The notes under the pieces were generated by a model that ran no database searches, was not told the DNA's origin, and saw only the letters and a program-made list of their open reading frames with translations. From the NCBI GenBank assembly GCA_016180375.1, contig JACPBJ010000135.1, positions 1 to 14,219 of the forward strand: 14,219 nt of DNA, in the 5' to 3' direction. The DNA is from Nitrososphaerota archaeon (lineage in GTDB: Archaea > Thermoproteota > Nitrososphaeria > Nitrososphaerales > UBA57). Of this stretch, positions 6,090 to 12,945 are shown in pieces; positions within the stretch are counted from its first letter, which is position 1; each line of letters starts with the position of its first letter. Made by a program: the position numbers and the translations under genes.

Positions 6090-6787
6090 AATAGCCTGAA
6101 GAAAAAAGATACAATTGGGAACAGAATATCGCCGTAACCCAATGTGATAATGAAACCCAAAAGCACGAAGACAAGCAAAGGTATGCCTGGAGTTACCCAG
6201 ATATCCCTCCCCGTAGCAAAGTCCTCGTCAATCTTGCCTAGCGAAAACTGAAATCTTCTTCTGCCTTCTGCGGAATTCTCCATTGAGAAATCGTATTTCC
6301 CTGCTTCCTTTCTTCTTAATCCCAAAAACATCGCTTTGAATTTGGCAAATCTGCTTTCTTCTTCGAAGCCCTGAAAGATCTTCTCCCCTCTGGAAAGTTT
6401 TATCAAGTTCAATATTATGAGTGCTGCTGGTAGCAAAGCTGTTAGCAGGATGGAATTTGTCAGAGTCGTGAGCGCGCCAAGTCTGTGGAACGAAGAAGTT
6501 TCGTATATTGGGAAGATTACTGAAAGAGCTGATATCGCCTTCGCGTCGGCACCGCCGTACAAGCGCAGAAAGTAGGCTCCCCATGCCAGCACTGAAGTAA
6601 GCCCTATTGCAAGAATAAGTTCAATAAGATTGAAGCCGGGAGTTCCTACATAGAAGTCATATACGGTAAGAATAATCCCAACAATTGTGAAAGGAATCCA
6701 GAATTTATCCTGAACTTCTCTCGACTTTATATCAAAATACGAAGCAAGAACTAGCATGACGAGCGCTATTGCAATTCTATGGAGCAA
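6077..6787 (-). CDS. archaeal type IV prepilin/prearchaellin peptidase (A24-like)
   Basis: A 236-residue membrane protease of the FlaK/PibD kind that trims the signal peptides of archaeal pilins and archaellins. The first catalytic aspartate is Asp19 in ASYFDIKSREV near the start of the protein. The second is Asp81 in YGGADAK, the GxGD-type motif of the family. N-terminal membrane segments are at about 4-20, 30-45, 52-72 and 105-125. A large cytoplasmic insert (about 128-195), rich in Lys, Arg and Glu, precedes a last pair of hydrophobic segments starting TPGIPLLVFV. No pilin or secretion ATPase gene is in the window. The abrB-like gene lies 15 bases upstream, indicating an operon. The 3' end overlaps nadE by 13 bases tail to tail. 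Confidence 0.88.
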   Translation of the reverse strand: MLHRIAIALVMLVLASYFDIKSREVQDKFWIPFTIVGIILTVYDFYVGTPGFNLIELILAIGLTSVLAWGAYFLRLYGGADAKAISALSVIFPIYETSSFHRLGALTTLTNSILLTALLPAALIILNLIKLSRGEKIFQGFEEESRFAKFKAMFLGLRRKEAGKYDFSMENSAEGRRRFQFSLGKIDEDFATGRDIWVTPGIPLLVFVLLGFIITLGYGDILFPIVSFFFRLFYRT

Positions 6788-6802
6788 ATCTTGCCACGGG
6801 AA

Positions 6803-7033
6803 TTACTTCTTAAGACCGAGCTTTTGAACTATCGCCCTTGCTTTTTCAAGTAAGTCCCAGGCTCGCAGCCTTTCTGCAGCCAGATCAACCTTCTGAAGAA
6901 CTATCGCATCGCTGGTAGCAACAACCAGTAACCTTGTCCCAATCTTTAGACCGAGCCGATCACGAACATCTTTTGGTATTACAACCTGACCTCTCTCTGA
7001 AATCCTTGTTGTGTCAACGGTTACTTCACTCAT
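6803..7033 (-). CDS. AbrB/SpoVT-type DNA-binding protein
   Basis: A 76-residue protein. Residues 8-50 are a swapped-hairpin AbrB domain with the diagnostic ISERGQVVIPKDVRDRLGLK segment (11-30), then the glycine turn and hydrophobic strand GTRLLVVAT (32-40). A helical tail (52-76) carries basic residues. Such small archaeal proteins bind DNA as dimers and act either as regulators or as the antitoxin half of VapBC pairs. No PIN-domain toxin gene is next to it; the downstream partner is the prepilin peptidase, 15 bases away. A role in controlling that gene, or itself, is therefore an inference from position. ATG start with an AATAAATAAG TATA-like box upstream. Confidence 0.88.
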   Translation of the reverse strand: MSEVTVDTTRISERGQVVIPKDVRDRLGLKIGTRLLVVATSDAIVLQKVDLAAERLRAWDLLEKARAIVQKLGLKK

Positions 7034-7065
7034 AAAAAGACCTGAATCATAGCAGTCTTACTTTT

Positions 7066-7075
7066 CTTATTTATT
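7066..7075 (-). promoter_or_regulatory. TATA-like box for the abrB-like/prepilin peptidase pair
   Basis: On the minus strand this reads AATAAATAAG, centred about 37 bases before the ATG at 7033, which predicts a leader of about 10 bases. Confidence 0.4.
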
Positions 7076-7223
7076 TGTATCGGAAATGATTGAAAGCATC
7101 CGCAACTAAGTAAATTGGCCTTAGCAATCGCTTTGCAACTGCTTTGTGATGCACCGAAGCATTCGAGTTTCTTCTCCCTACCAACTAACACCAGATTACA
7201 AACAGACTATGCAGACATTGTTT

Positions 7224-7242
7224 GTTAGCAATAATTGTTAAC
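7224..7242. promoter_or_regulatory. 19-base imperfect palindrome upstream of the small membrane protein
   Basis: GTTAGCAATAATTGTTAAC is symmetric around A7233 with eight of nine pairs matching (one G-T wobble). It lies 68-86 bases before the start at 7310 and upstream of a TATA-like TGATAAATCA (7271-7280). Its size suits a dimeric regulator's operator; the binding protein is unknown. Confidence 0.35.
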
Positions 7243-7309
7243 ATTTGGGTTAAGCGATTTTGCGTACCGATGATAAATCAAAAAGTGAATGCTTCTGATT
7301 TGACCAAAA

Positions 7310-7546
7310 ATGGGTAGAAGCGGTGCAGTTTTCGGTGTATGGATTGCAGGTTTCCTGCTAGGATTCATAGCATATCTCGCATATCCCGCATTGAGCAAGA
7401 TCATAGTTGCTTTCGTTCCTTTCTTACTGGGTCTCGACACTCAGATAGTCGGCGCGATGATGGCAGGAATTGCGAGTTCTATAGTTACGCTGATAGTAGT
7501 GATGCTGTGGGCATATTCGGGTTCGGGTAAATACGGCCATAGCTAG
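7310..7546 (+). CDS. small membrane protein, 78 aa
   Basis: Not recognised by family. A hydrophobic protein with a glycine-rich first membrane helix (residues 5-24), a short hydrophobic middle (29-41) with two prolines, and a second clear helix (46-68), ending in a polar GSGKYGHS tail. The pattern suits a two- or three-helix membrane protein with no soluble domain and no charged residue inside the membrane. ATG start with a TATA-like sequence about 34 bases upstream and the 19-base palindrome beyond it. It stands alone, with 276 bases before and more than 400 after it. Confidence 0.65.
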   Translation: MGRSGAVFGVWIAGFLLGFIAYLAYPALSKIIVAFVPFLLGLDTQIVGAMMAGIASSIVTLIVVMLWAYSGSGKYGHS

Positions 7547-7954
7547 CCATGCAATAAGGGGAGCAGTACTCTCCATCAATTTTTATTACTGTTTGAACCG
7601 TCGTAAAAGCGGCAGGTAATCAGAATTGTTCTGATAGCTCTTCTGGGTACGCTCACTTGTGTGTAGAAATTTTTTCCCTTGTTTACATAAATAAACTCAA
7701 AACGACGCAACTTTTGCGGTGTTGCAGTTTTAGCATGTAGATTCAAAAATCCGACAAGAGTGTTCCTCGACATAGTACGTACGCTAGGTAACATAAAACT
7801 GTATTAGTAGAGCACTCTAGCATAAGTGGGTTATACTGTAATGAAGCATGCCTATGTTGGGCTAGAGGAAGATTCCGGAGAAAAATTAACAATAATCCTT
7901 TATTCATGCCATTCGTAATTGAATTAGTTTGTTGATCAGGGGCTGGATTCCCTA
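7547..7954. other. intergenic stretch, no supported gene
   Basis: About 408 bases. The only sizeable frame (minus strand, 7576-7794) lacks a well-placed promoter and has no protein-like features. Two short dyads are visible: CAGAATTGTTCTG (7621-7633, symmetric with a 3-base centre) and TAGAGCACTCTA (12 bases, about 7806-7818, symmetric with a 2-base centre). Neither is clearly tied to a promoter. No convincing TATA box is seen at the usual distance before the exported protein gene at 7955. Confidence 0.4.
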
Positions 7955-9607
7955 TTGAGGCGGGTGGTTACTGTGTCCATCTTAGCTGTGATTTCTGTCA
8001 CAGTTGCATTGTTTGCGATAGCGTTGACCCAAACCCCAAACGCGGAGACTAGTGGGAAGCTCCCTGCCCCTCAGGTCCCAGCTGCTCAACAGGTTTCTCA
8101 ACCTCCTCGCCCGGTTCAGATCAACGACCCTCGTCTGTCTAATCCCTTCCCGTCATTCGATGTCAACTACACCCTTTCAGACTTTACAGCAGAAGGTGGT
8201 GCAGGGATCCTGGAGTTGTCTATTGCCAAAGGTGAAACAAAGACAGTAAGGGTGAGGATAATTCCTTGGAAGGAATTTGAAAAACCTGCACTATTCGTAT
8301 TAGATAATGTTTCAAGACCTGCTCTAAAAGTGGCTCCACTAGAGATGCCAGGGATTGAGGTATCTTTCGAACCCAAGCGATTCATGGTTTACCCAAACAG
8401 AACTGCATCATTTGTCATTATACTGCATGCCCGCAATGATGCTCCTGATCGTGCATACAATTTCGGATATGCGATAAGGTTCGATGAGGATGAAGGTACG
8501 CGTATCGACGGTTTCGACATTCGTGTAGGCAGCGCCCCACCGTTATCCATAATTAGTCAGCTTCCGCACCAAAAATCTCCGCCGGACGGTCTCTCTAATT
8601 CGACCAATTTTCAGGAGCTACGACTTACCCTTTCTCTTGAAAAATTGACCTATCAGGTTGGAGAGAATGTCATCTTTGGATGGAATCTCACTAATACGAA
8701 TGCGGGGGAGGTGATTCTGAATGTACCTCCGGTTCTAGATTACTTGATAGTCAATGCGAGTGATAAGCCTGTTTGGGGAACGTGGTTGCAGAGGTTGATT
8801 GTACTTGGTTGCACAGGCCATACGTTTGAAGGTGGTCGGAGTTTTCCCGATCCCATCGCCTTTAGGCCAGGGCGAGCCTTAGTAGACATACAAAGCTGGG
8901 ACATGAAAACGAAGGGTGCACGTTGTATCTCGTCAGTTCAGTCAGATGGCATTATAACGCGTTTTGAATCTTTCACTGGACCAGTCATCCCGCCTGGAAA
9001 CTATGAGCTAAGATTACACTATGGCTCGGATCGCTTTCATCCTGGCCCCAATTATATTGTGCTAAAGTTCACAATATCGCCTGAAGGCAATCTGCTCAAA
9101 GAAGAGAGGTGTGACTACTTGCATTGTGGCCGATACGTAATTATGAAGGATGAAGGGAATTTCCAAATCGGAGACTGGCTGGAGCTTAGAGAGGGAGGAA
9201 TTGCATACATAGATTCTCATCCAAAAAATGTGCAAGGCGGACGTTGCACTGCTACACTAGAGAAAGCACCCGCTACTAAATGGAATGCAATAAGAGTGCC
9301 TCTTAATCCTGCCCGCCCAAACGAGAACTTGGAGATTAGACTAACTATCAACGCCTGTGGGCTAACATTCGAATGCCTACCGCAGGTGGGCACTCGTCCA
9401 GCAGTCGTAGGGCCTGACGGTAGGATTGTAAGCAGTCCAACAGGGCAAGACCGATTGGCATGCAACAATTTCCTAGATGGCAATAGTGGCGGTACATGGA
9501 TATGGTGTGAGAAACCAGAACCGCTGGAGAGCATGAAGAAATATTGCTCTTCATTATCCGCTGGAAATGTGATACGACCGATATTGCCGAAAGCTGCGCA
9601 GGGCTAG
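7955..9607 (+). CDS. exported, cysteine-rich multi-domain protein (550 aa)
   Basis: Residues 1-27 are a basic-then-hydrophobic signal or membrane anchor (MRRVVTV... to AIALTQ). A proline-rich spacer (36-67) follows. Residues about 72-193 look like a beta-sandwich (KGETKTVRVRIIP, then alternating strands) ending FDIRVG. Residues 222-375 resemble a BsuPI/Ig-like beta domain: LRLTLSLEKLTYQVGENVIF, then NLTNTN, with IPPGNYELRLHYG near its end. The rest (385-535) is unrecognised. All ten Cys (286, 324, 386, 391, 431, 468, 474, 503, 518, 531) lie in the second half, as expected for disulfides outside the cell. N-x-S/T sequons are frequent, fitting archaeal glycosylation. The start is TTG 7955, chosen because it gives Arg-Arg before the hydrophobic segment; GTG 7964 is an alternative. 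Function unknown. Confidence 0.75.
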   Translation: MRRVVTVSILAVISVTVALFAIALTQTPNAETSGKLPAPQVPAAQQVSQPPRPVQINDPRLSNPFPSFDVNYTLSDFTAEGGAGILELSIAKGETKTVRVRIIPWKEFEKPALFVLDNVSRPALKVAPLEMPGIEVSFEPKRFMVYPNRTASFVIILHARNDAPDRAYNFGYAIRFDEDEGTRIDGFDIRVGSAPPLSIISQLPHQKSPPDGLSNSTNFQELRLTLSLEKLTYQVGENVIFGWNLTNTNAGEVILNVPPVLDYLIVNASDKPVWGTWLQRLIVLGCTGHTFEGGRSFPDPIAFRPGRALVDIQSWDMKTKGARCISSVQSDGIITRFESFTGPVIPPGNYELRLHYGSDRFHPGPNYIVLKFTISPEGNLLKEERCDYLHCGRYVIMKDEGNFQIGDWLELREGGIAYIDSHPKNVQGGRCTATLEKAPATKWNAIRVPLNPARPNENLEIRLTINACGLTFECLPQVGTRPAVVGPDGRIVSSPTGQDRLACNNFLDGNSGGTWIWCEKPEPLESMKKYCSSLSAGNVIRPILPKAAQG

Positions 9608-10093
9608 CTGGAGACCTTGTGATAGTATTGCAGCACATCATAAGGGGATGCTCGACCTTGGTCTGAAGGGTATTATCGGTACCGTGGATTTGTAATAGGG
9701 GTTTCAGAAAACCAAGAAGTTCCGAATTTAGCACCTTAAAGCGCACCAGACTTTAACCCATTTTGGCATTGTGACACCATGGGGTCAACGCCTAGAAATT
9801 GTAGAGTATTTAGGTTGAGTGACGGTTTGCACGATGCAGTAAATATTTTACGATAATTTTGGAATGTTGTTTTTTGGCACTGATCTGCGACAATCGTGCT
9901 TGATATTCTTCTTAGCAAAAGATGTTGGGGTCAACGTGGTAATGCCTTCTAGTGATAGTGATCTATACACTAGGGATTTAGGGACTGAAATTTGATGGTA
10001 TGCGATATTAGCAACCTCGGTTCTATTTCCGCATTCTTGAGTTATCGTTGGCTTATTGGACTGCAATGGGTCTTTATGGGCACTGTCGAATAG
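9608..10093. other. gene-poor, possibly decaying stretch
   Basis: Part of about 690 bases between the exported protein and the broken NTF2-like gene. I find only short frames: plus-strand 9864-9995 (43 codons) touching 9995-10093 (32 codons) through TGATG, and a minus-strand frame at 9848-10114 with a TTG start. None shows a family pattern or placed promoter. An 11-base word, TGGGGTCAACG, occurs at 9780-9790 and 9926-9936, and TGCAGTAAATAT at 9835-9846 and 10159-10170. This looks like old coding DNA losing function rather than a set of genes. Confidence 0.35.
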
Positions 10094-10231
10094 CGTGGCA
10101 AAGATGCGAACCAAATTACTCTATCTGCACAAGCCAAGAGGGAGGTTGATGATATTGTTGCAGTAAATATCGACATCGATATCGACGTTGATATTGACAT
10201 AGATGTTCCTGCCGGTTCTTGTAACTCTTAG
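10094..10231 (+). pseudogene. probable remnant of a gene end with an Ile-Asp repeat
   Basis: The frame is open for 45 codons, from a TAG at 10091 to a TAG at 10229, with no ATG, GTG or TTG. Its second half reads NIDIDIDVDIDIDVP, then AGSCNS and stop. In the repeat (10169-10207) Asp codons alternate GAC/GAT and Ile uses ATC, ATT and ATA. The amino-acid pattern is therefore kept while third bases vary, which is what selection on protein would leave. With no start and stops on both sides I read it as the tail of a dead gene. A chance simple repeat is the alternative. Confidence 0.4.
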
Positions 10232-10296
10232 AGAGATAGCCTATTCCTAAACTGGGCTTGTAATTGCGGGAGATAGTTTATTCCCCCGATAAATCG

Positions 10297-11008
10297 CTAG
10301 GGCCAGCTAGGCAAGAATCTACAAAACTGGCTTATCCTTTCGGCCCAATGGTCATGTTTTGATTCGACAAAATTCCACTTGTCCTCTGTTATCAGCCAAT
10401 TTCCATCAATGTTCGCCCATGACATTGTCGTATTGACTACCATGGTTGATTTGCCTACAAGCTTACCATCGCTGGTGATATTGAGACGCATATTCACAGT
10501 TGCTTTATCTCCATTGATTTGGTATTCATAATTGCTGATCTAAGCATTGAAATTCTTTAAAGTCATCATTGGACTAATAGGTGGTATCAGATTTGTTCCT
10601 TGCTTGGGGTCATCGCATTGTTCGACCTGAGCTTTCTCGACGAATATCCGATACCGACCCTCATAGGGAAACGGTCTGCCATTCCACTCTGCAACAGTCT
10701 TCCCGCTCCATTCCACAATGGTATCTTTAGAGTTGAAGTAGAATGACAACACCTTTGACCCATTCAGTACGCTCCAAGCCTTGAAATAATCATTCACTCT
10801 TTCTCGTAGAACCTCAGGATTTGCGATTATCGGCTCCTTCTCCACTTACTTTCGGCGGAATGGGCTCAGGAGTATTCACGATTCTGGGAGGCCCTAGCGA
10901 CTTTTCGGATTGTTTTATTTCGTAAAATGGCATGTTATTGGACCAGATAAGAACCGTAATAGCCAGCACTAGAATAAATGCTACAGTGAGTATCACCTTT
11001 GGTTGCAT
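10297..11008 (-). pseudogene. broken exported NTF2/SnoaL-like protein gene
   Basis: Three pieces line up as one gene of about 237 codons. Piece 1 (ATG 11008) gives a membrane anchor (residues 5-22, VILTVAFILVLAITVLIW) and a proline-rich linker. At about 10845 the frame must shift by +1 to enter piece 2, which begins around PIIANPEVLRERVNDYFKAW. Piece 2 ends at an in-frame TAG (10540-10542), after which the same frame continues without shift as ISNYEYQINGDKATVNMRLN and on to a real stop at 10297. The parts match the NTF2/SnoaL order: an N-terminal helix with YFKAW, strands, and a last strand like GNWLITEDKWNF. This domain would be outside the cell. A TATA box (TTTACATA, 11031-11038) still sits 26 bases before the start. 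Two separate genes plus decay is the alternative. Confidence 0.7.
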
Positions 11009-11030
11009 TTACCAGTGCAAGAAATTCCTC

Positions 11031-11038
11031 TATGTAAA
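11031..11038 (-). promoter_or_regulatory. TATA box of the broken NTF2-like gene
   Basis: On the minus strand, TTTACATA is centred 26-27 bases before the ATG at 11008, the normal leaderless spacing. The promoter seems intact although the gene is broken. Confidence 0.4.
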
Positions 11039-11149
11039 CAGATTCTCCCTAAAGTTACAAGAATATTTGAATCTTGGGTAGCACCGAAAAATGGTTGCAA
11101 TACCATGGACAGGATCTCGAAGATAACTGCATCTAACTAATGAGAGCAT

Positions 11150-11173
11150 ATAAGTAAGATATATCTTACTTAT
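11150..11173. promoter_or_regulatory. 24-base perfect palindrome (candidate operator)
   Basis: Half-site ATAAGTAAGATA (11150-11161) is followed directly by its exact reverse complement (11162-11173), with no spacer and no mismatch. It lies in AT-rich DNA about 20 bases upstream of a TATA box (11195-11201) and about 230 bases before the GAPDH start. The size and symmetry fit an operator for a dimeric or tetrameric winged-helix protein; as RNA it would form a 10-bp hairpin. No T run follows, so a terminator is less likely. Confidence 0.55.
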
Positions 11174-11194
11174 TAGAATACAGTGCTACTCATG

Positions 11195-11201
11195 TATATA
11201 T
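11195..11201 (+). promoter_or_regulatory. TATA box upstream of a candidate small gene
   Basis: TATATAT, within TGTATATATC, is centred 27 bases before ATG 11225. The position would give a leaderless transcript starting at that ATG, or an RNA beginning there. Confidence 0.4.
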
Positions 11202-11224
11202 CGGCATAGAAAGAGCGCGCGCTG

Positions 11225-11347
11225 ATGCAGGTCCCCATATCCATCCCCACCACAGCCGATCGAATTTGGCTAGTAGGGGTACGACAAAGTTTTGCTGGAA
11301 TTGCAACAAACCGGAAAAATCATTTTGCAAGGCTATTTTGGAAATAG
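11225..11347 (+). CDS. candidate leaderless small protein, 40 aa
   Basis: An ATG placed exactly where transcription from the TATA box at 11195-11201 should begin opens a 40-codon frame starting MQVPISIPTTADRIW and ending NHFARLFWK before TAG. The product would be basic, with no membrane segment and no Cys. I know no family. The frame could be chance, and the same promoter could make a non-coding leader or RNA running toward GAPDH, which starts 57 bases after this stop. The case rests on promoter spacing and the palindrome just upstream. Confidence 0.3.
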   Translation: MQVPISIPTTADRIWLVGVRQSFAGIATNRKNHFARLFWK

Positions 11348-11371
11348 CACATCCAAAGAAGGTTAATCGTG

Positions 11372-11381
11372 AAATTTAAAT
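11372..11381 (+). promoter_or_regulatory. TATA-like box for the GAPDH gene
   Basis: AAATTTAAAT is centred about 27 bases before the ATG at 11404. A GGAG (11396-11399) lies 5 bases before the start. It would only be used for translation if the transcript begins further upstream, for instance at about 11222. Confidence 0.45.
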
Positions 11382-11403
11382 CTAACAATACAGAAGGAGT
11401 GAT

Positions 11404-12420
11404 ATGATTAGAGTCGGCGTGAACGGATTTGGAGTCATCGGCAGAAGAGTAGCAGACGCAGTCGCAAAACAACCTGATATGAAACTTGTAGGAATAGCAA
11501 AGACGAGACCAGACTACAAGGCTCAAATCGCTGCACAGAAAGGCTATACTATATTCGGCTCTGATGATGAAGCAGTCAAGGGGTTCAAGACTGCAGGATA
11601 TTCTGTTGGGGGAACTGTAAAGGATCTTTTGGCACAAGTGGATGTTGTAGTTGATGCCTGTCCTGAGGATGTTGGAAAGGAGAATAAGGAACTCTACAGG
11701 AAGGCTGGCGTAAAAGTCATCTTCCAAGGAGGAGAAGATCATGAAATCGCTCAGGTCTCCTTTGTCGCCCAGTGCAATTATGATTTAGCCAAGGGAAAGC
11801 AGTTCGTCAGGGCAGTTTCGTGCAATACCACGGGTCTCTCTAGGACCCTTCACACCCTTGATCAAGCATTTCAGATCAAGAGAGCGAGGGTGGTAATTGC
11901 TAGGAGAGCGTCTGATCCTGACGAGCCAACAAAAGGCCCTATCGACTCTGTAAATCTAGACCCTGTAACGGTTCCATCTCATCACGGACCTGATGTTCAA
12001 ACTGTGCTTCCGAATATCGACATCATTACAATGGCATACAAGATTCCAACGACACACATGCACCTGCACAGTTTAATCTGCACTCTGAAGCAGAACGGAG
12101 TTAATGAGGAGAGAGTGATTAACGCGCTTTCCGAAGGGCCGAGAATCCTTCTGGTGAGCCAGAAGCAGGGCATCAAAGCTACAGCGCATGTGATGGACTA
12201 TGCGAGAGAGCTTGGCAGGAACAGGGGAGACCTGTACGAGCCTGCAATCTGGAAGGAATCTATCAAGGTCGTTGACGGAGAACTCTACTTCTTCATGGCA
12301 GTACACCAAGAGTCCATTGTAGTTCCTGAGAACATTGATGCGATACGCGCGGTCTTGGGCGCTACCTCAAAAACAGAATCGATGGCTATAACTGACAGAA
12401 GCCTAGCGATGCTCACCTAG
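11404..12420 (+). CDS. gap: archaeal type II glyceraldehyde-3-phosphate dehydrogenase
   Basis: This 338-residue enzyme interconverts glyceraldehyde-3-phosphate and 1,3-bisphosphoglycerate with NAD(P), in glycolysis or, more likely in an autotrophic archaeon, gluconeogenesis. The N-terminal Rossmann motif is VNGFGVIGRRV (residues 6-16). KTRPDYKA (33-40) is the archaeal-type loop near the cofactor phosphate. The catalytic Cys140 is in AVSCNTTGL. The HHGPD stretch (193-197) and the PTTHMHLH segment (215-222), which carries the catalytic His, are typical of the archaeal class. Length is normal. ATG start, with a TATA-like box 27 bases upstream. Its last 8 bases overlap the convergent gamma-carbonic-anhydrase-like gene. 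Confidence 0.95.
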   Translation: MIRVGVNGFGVIGRRVADAVAKQPDMKLVGIAKTRPDYKAQIAAQKGYTIFGSDDEAVKGFKTAGYSVGGTVKDLLAQVDVVVDACPEDVGKENKELYRKAGVKVIFQGGEDHEIAQVSFVAQCNYDLAKGKQFVRAVSCNTTGLSRTLHTLDQAFQIKRARVVIARRASDPDEPTKGPIDSVNLDPVTVPSHHGPDVQTVLPNIDIITMAYKIPTTHMHLHSLICTLKQNGVNEERVINALSEGPRILLVSQKQGIKATAHVMDYARELGRNRGDLYEPAIWKESIKVVDGELYFFMAVHQESIVVPENIDAIRAVLGATSKTESMAITDRSLAMLT

Positions 12421-12913
12421 TCCCCTTGTAGTATTCAATGAGCTTCAGGTAAGCGAGCGCGTTCATCTCTATTCTTTTTCTCTCCTCTTCTCCTAGTTTC
12501 TTTACTGCTTTCGCAGGCACGCCTGCAACGAGAGTATAATCTGGAACCTTTGTTCCATTGAGCACAACTGCACCTGCGCCAACGATGCAGTATTGACCTA
12601 TCTCTGCAGAAAGCACTGTAGAGTTCATTCCGACTATGACATTATCCCTAACTTTGCACCCGTGGAGAACGACGTTATGTCCCACCGTGACCCCATGGCC
12701 TATTTCGACAAATTGCCCTAGATCTCCGTGCACCGTGGAGTTATCTTGGATGCTGGTATGCTTACCAATCCTTATACTAGCAACATCTCCTCTAAGCACG
12801 GCATTTGGCCATACGGAACTCTTTTCTCCTATGACGACATCGCCAATGATAACGGCACTTTCAGCAATGTATGCCGTTTTGTGAATCTTGGGTTTCTTTC
12901 CTCTGAATGACAT
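12413..12913 (-). CDS. gamma-carbonic-anhydrase-like hexapeptide-repeat protein
   Basis: A 166-residue left-handed beta-helix protein. Imperfect hexapeptide repeats (IAESAV, VIGEKS, IRIGKH, VEIGHG, VTVGHN, VIVGMN, EIGQYC) run through residues 14-125, followed by a C-terminal helix. The three metal-binding His are present: His62 (TVHGD), His79 (VGHN) and His84 (VLHGC), with the 5-residue gap seen in Cam. Arg41 and Asp43 (LRGD) and Gln56 (SIQDNS) match catalytic-site positions. The acidic loop of Cam is absent, so it is closer to the CamH/YrdA group, where carbonic anhydrase activity varies. The start is ATG 12913; a TTG at 12922 in the same frame is less likely. It ends inside the GAPDH 3' end and lies 32 bases after the PPC-domain gene on the same strand. 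Confidence 0.88.
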   Translation of the reverse strand: MSFRGKKPKIHKTAYIAESAVIIGDVVIGEKSSVWPNAVLRGDVASIRIGKHTSIQDNSTVHGDLGQFVEIGHGVTVGHNVVLHGCKVRDNVIVGMNSTVLSAEIGQYCIVGAGAVVLNGTKVPDYTLVAGVPAKAVKKLGEEERKRIEMNALAYLKLIEYYKGTR

Positions 12914-12945
12914 TATCGACAAAGTATCACTCTACCCAAGAATTT

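Noticed and set aside
6803..7033. AbrB-like protein as a VapB antitoxin
   Set aside because: No PIN-domain or other toxin-like gene is adjacent on either side, so a toxin-antitoxin call is not supported.
7576..7794. 72-codon minus-strand frame between the small membrane protein and the exported protein
   Set aside because: No TATA box at a suitable distance, no family pattern or membrane segment, and composition like random AT-rich DNA. I cannot support it as a gene.
9864..10093. Two short plus-strand frames joined by TGATG, resembling translational coupling
   Set aside because: Only 43 and 32 codons, without family resemblance or promoter. The overlap is likely coincidence in decaying DNA.
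9848..10114. 88-codon minus-strand frame with a TTG start
   Set aside because: No promoter, no recognisable domain, and it overlaps other equally weak frames in an eroded region.
10169..10207. Possible CRISPR or satellite repeat at the GATATC/GACATC hexamers
   Set aside because: The units are 6 bases with no spacers and vary at third codon positions. This is neither a CRISPR array nor a clean DNA satellite.
11150..11173. The palindrome as a transcription terminator
   Set aside because: No T run follows on either strand at the expected place, and it lies upstream of a promoter-like sequence rather than just after a gene.
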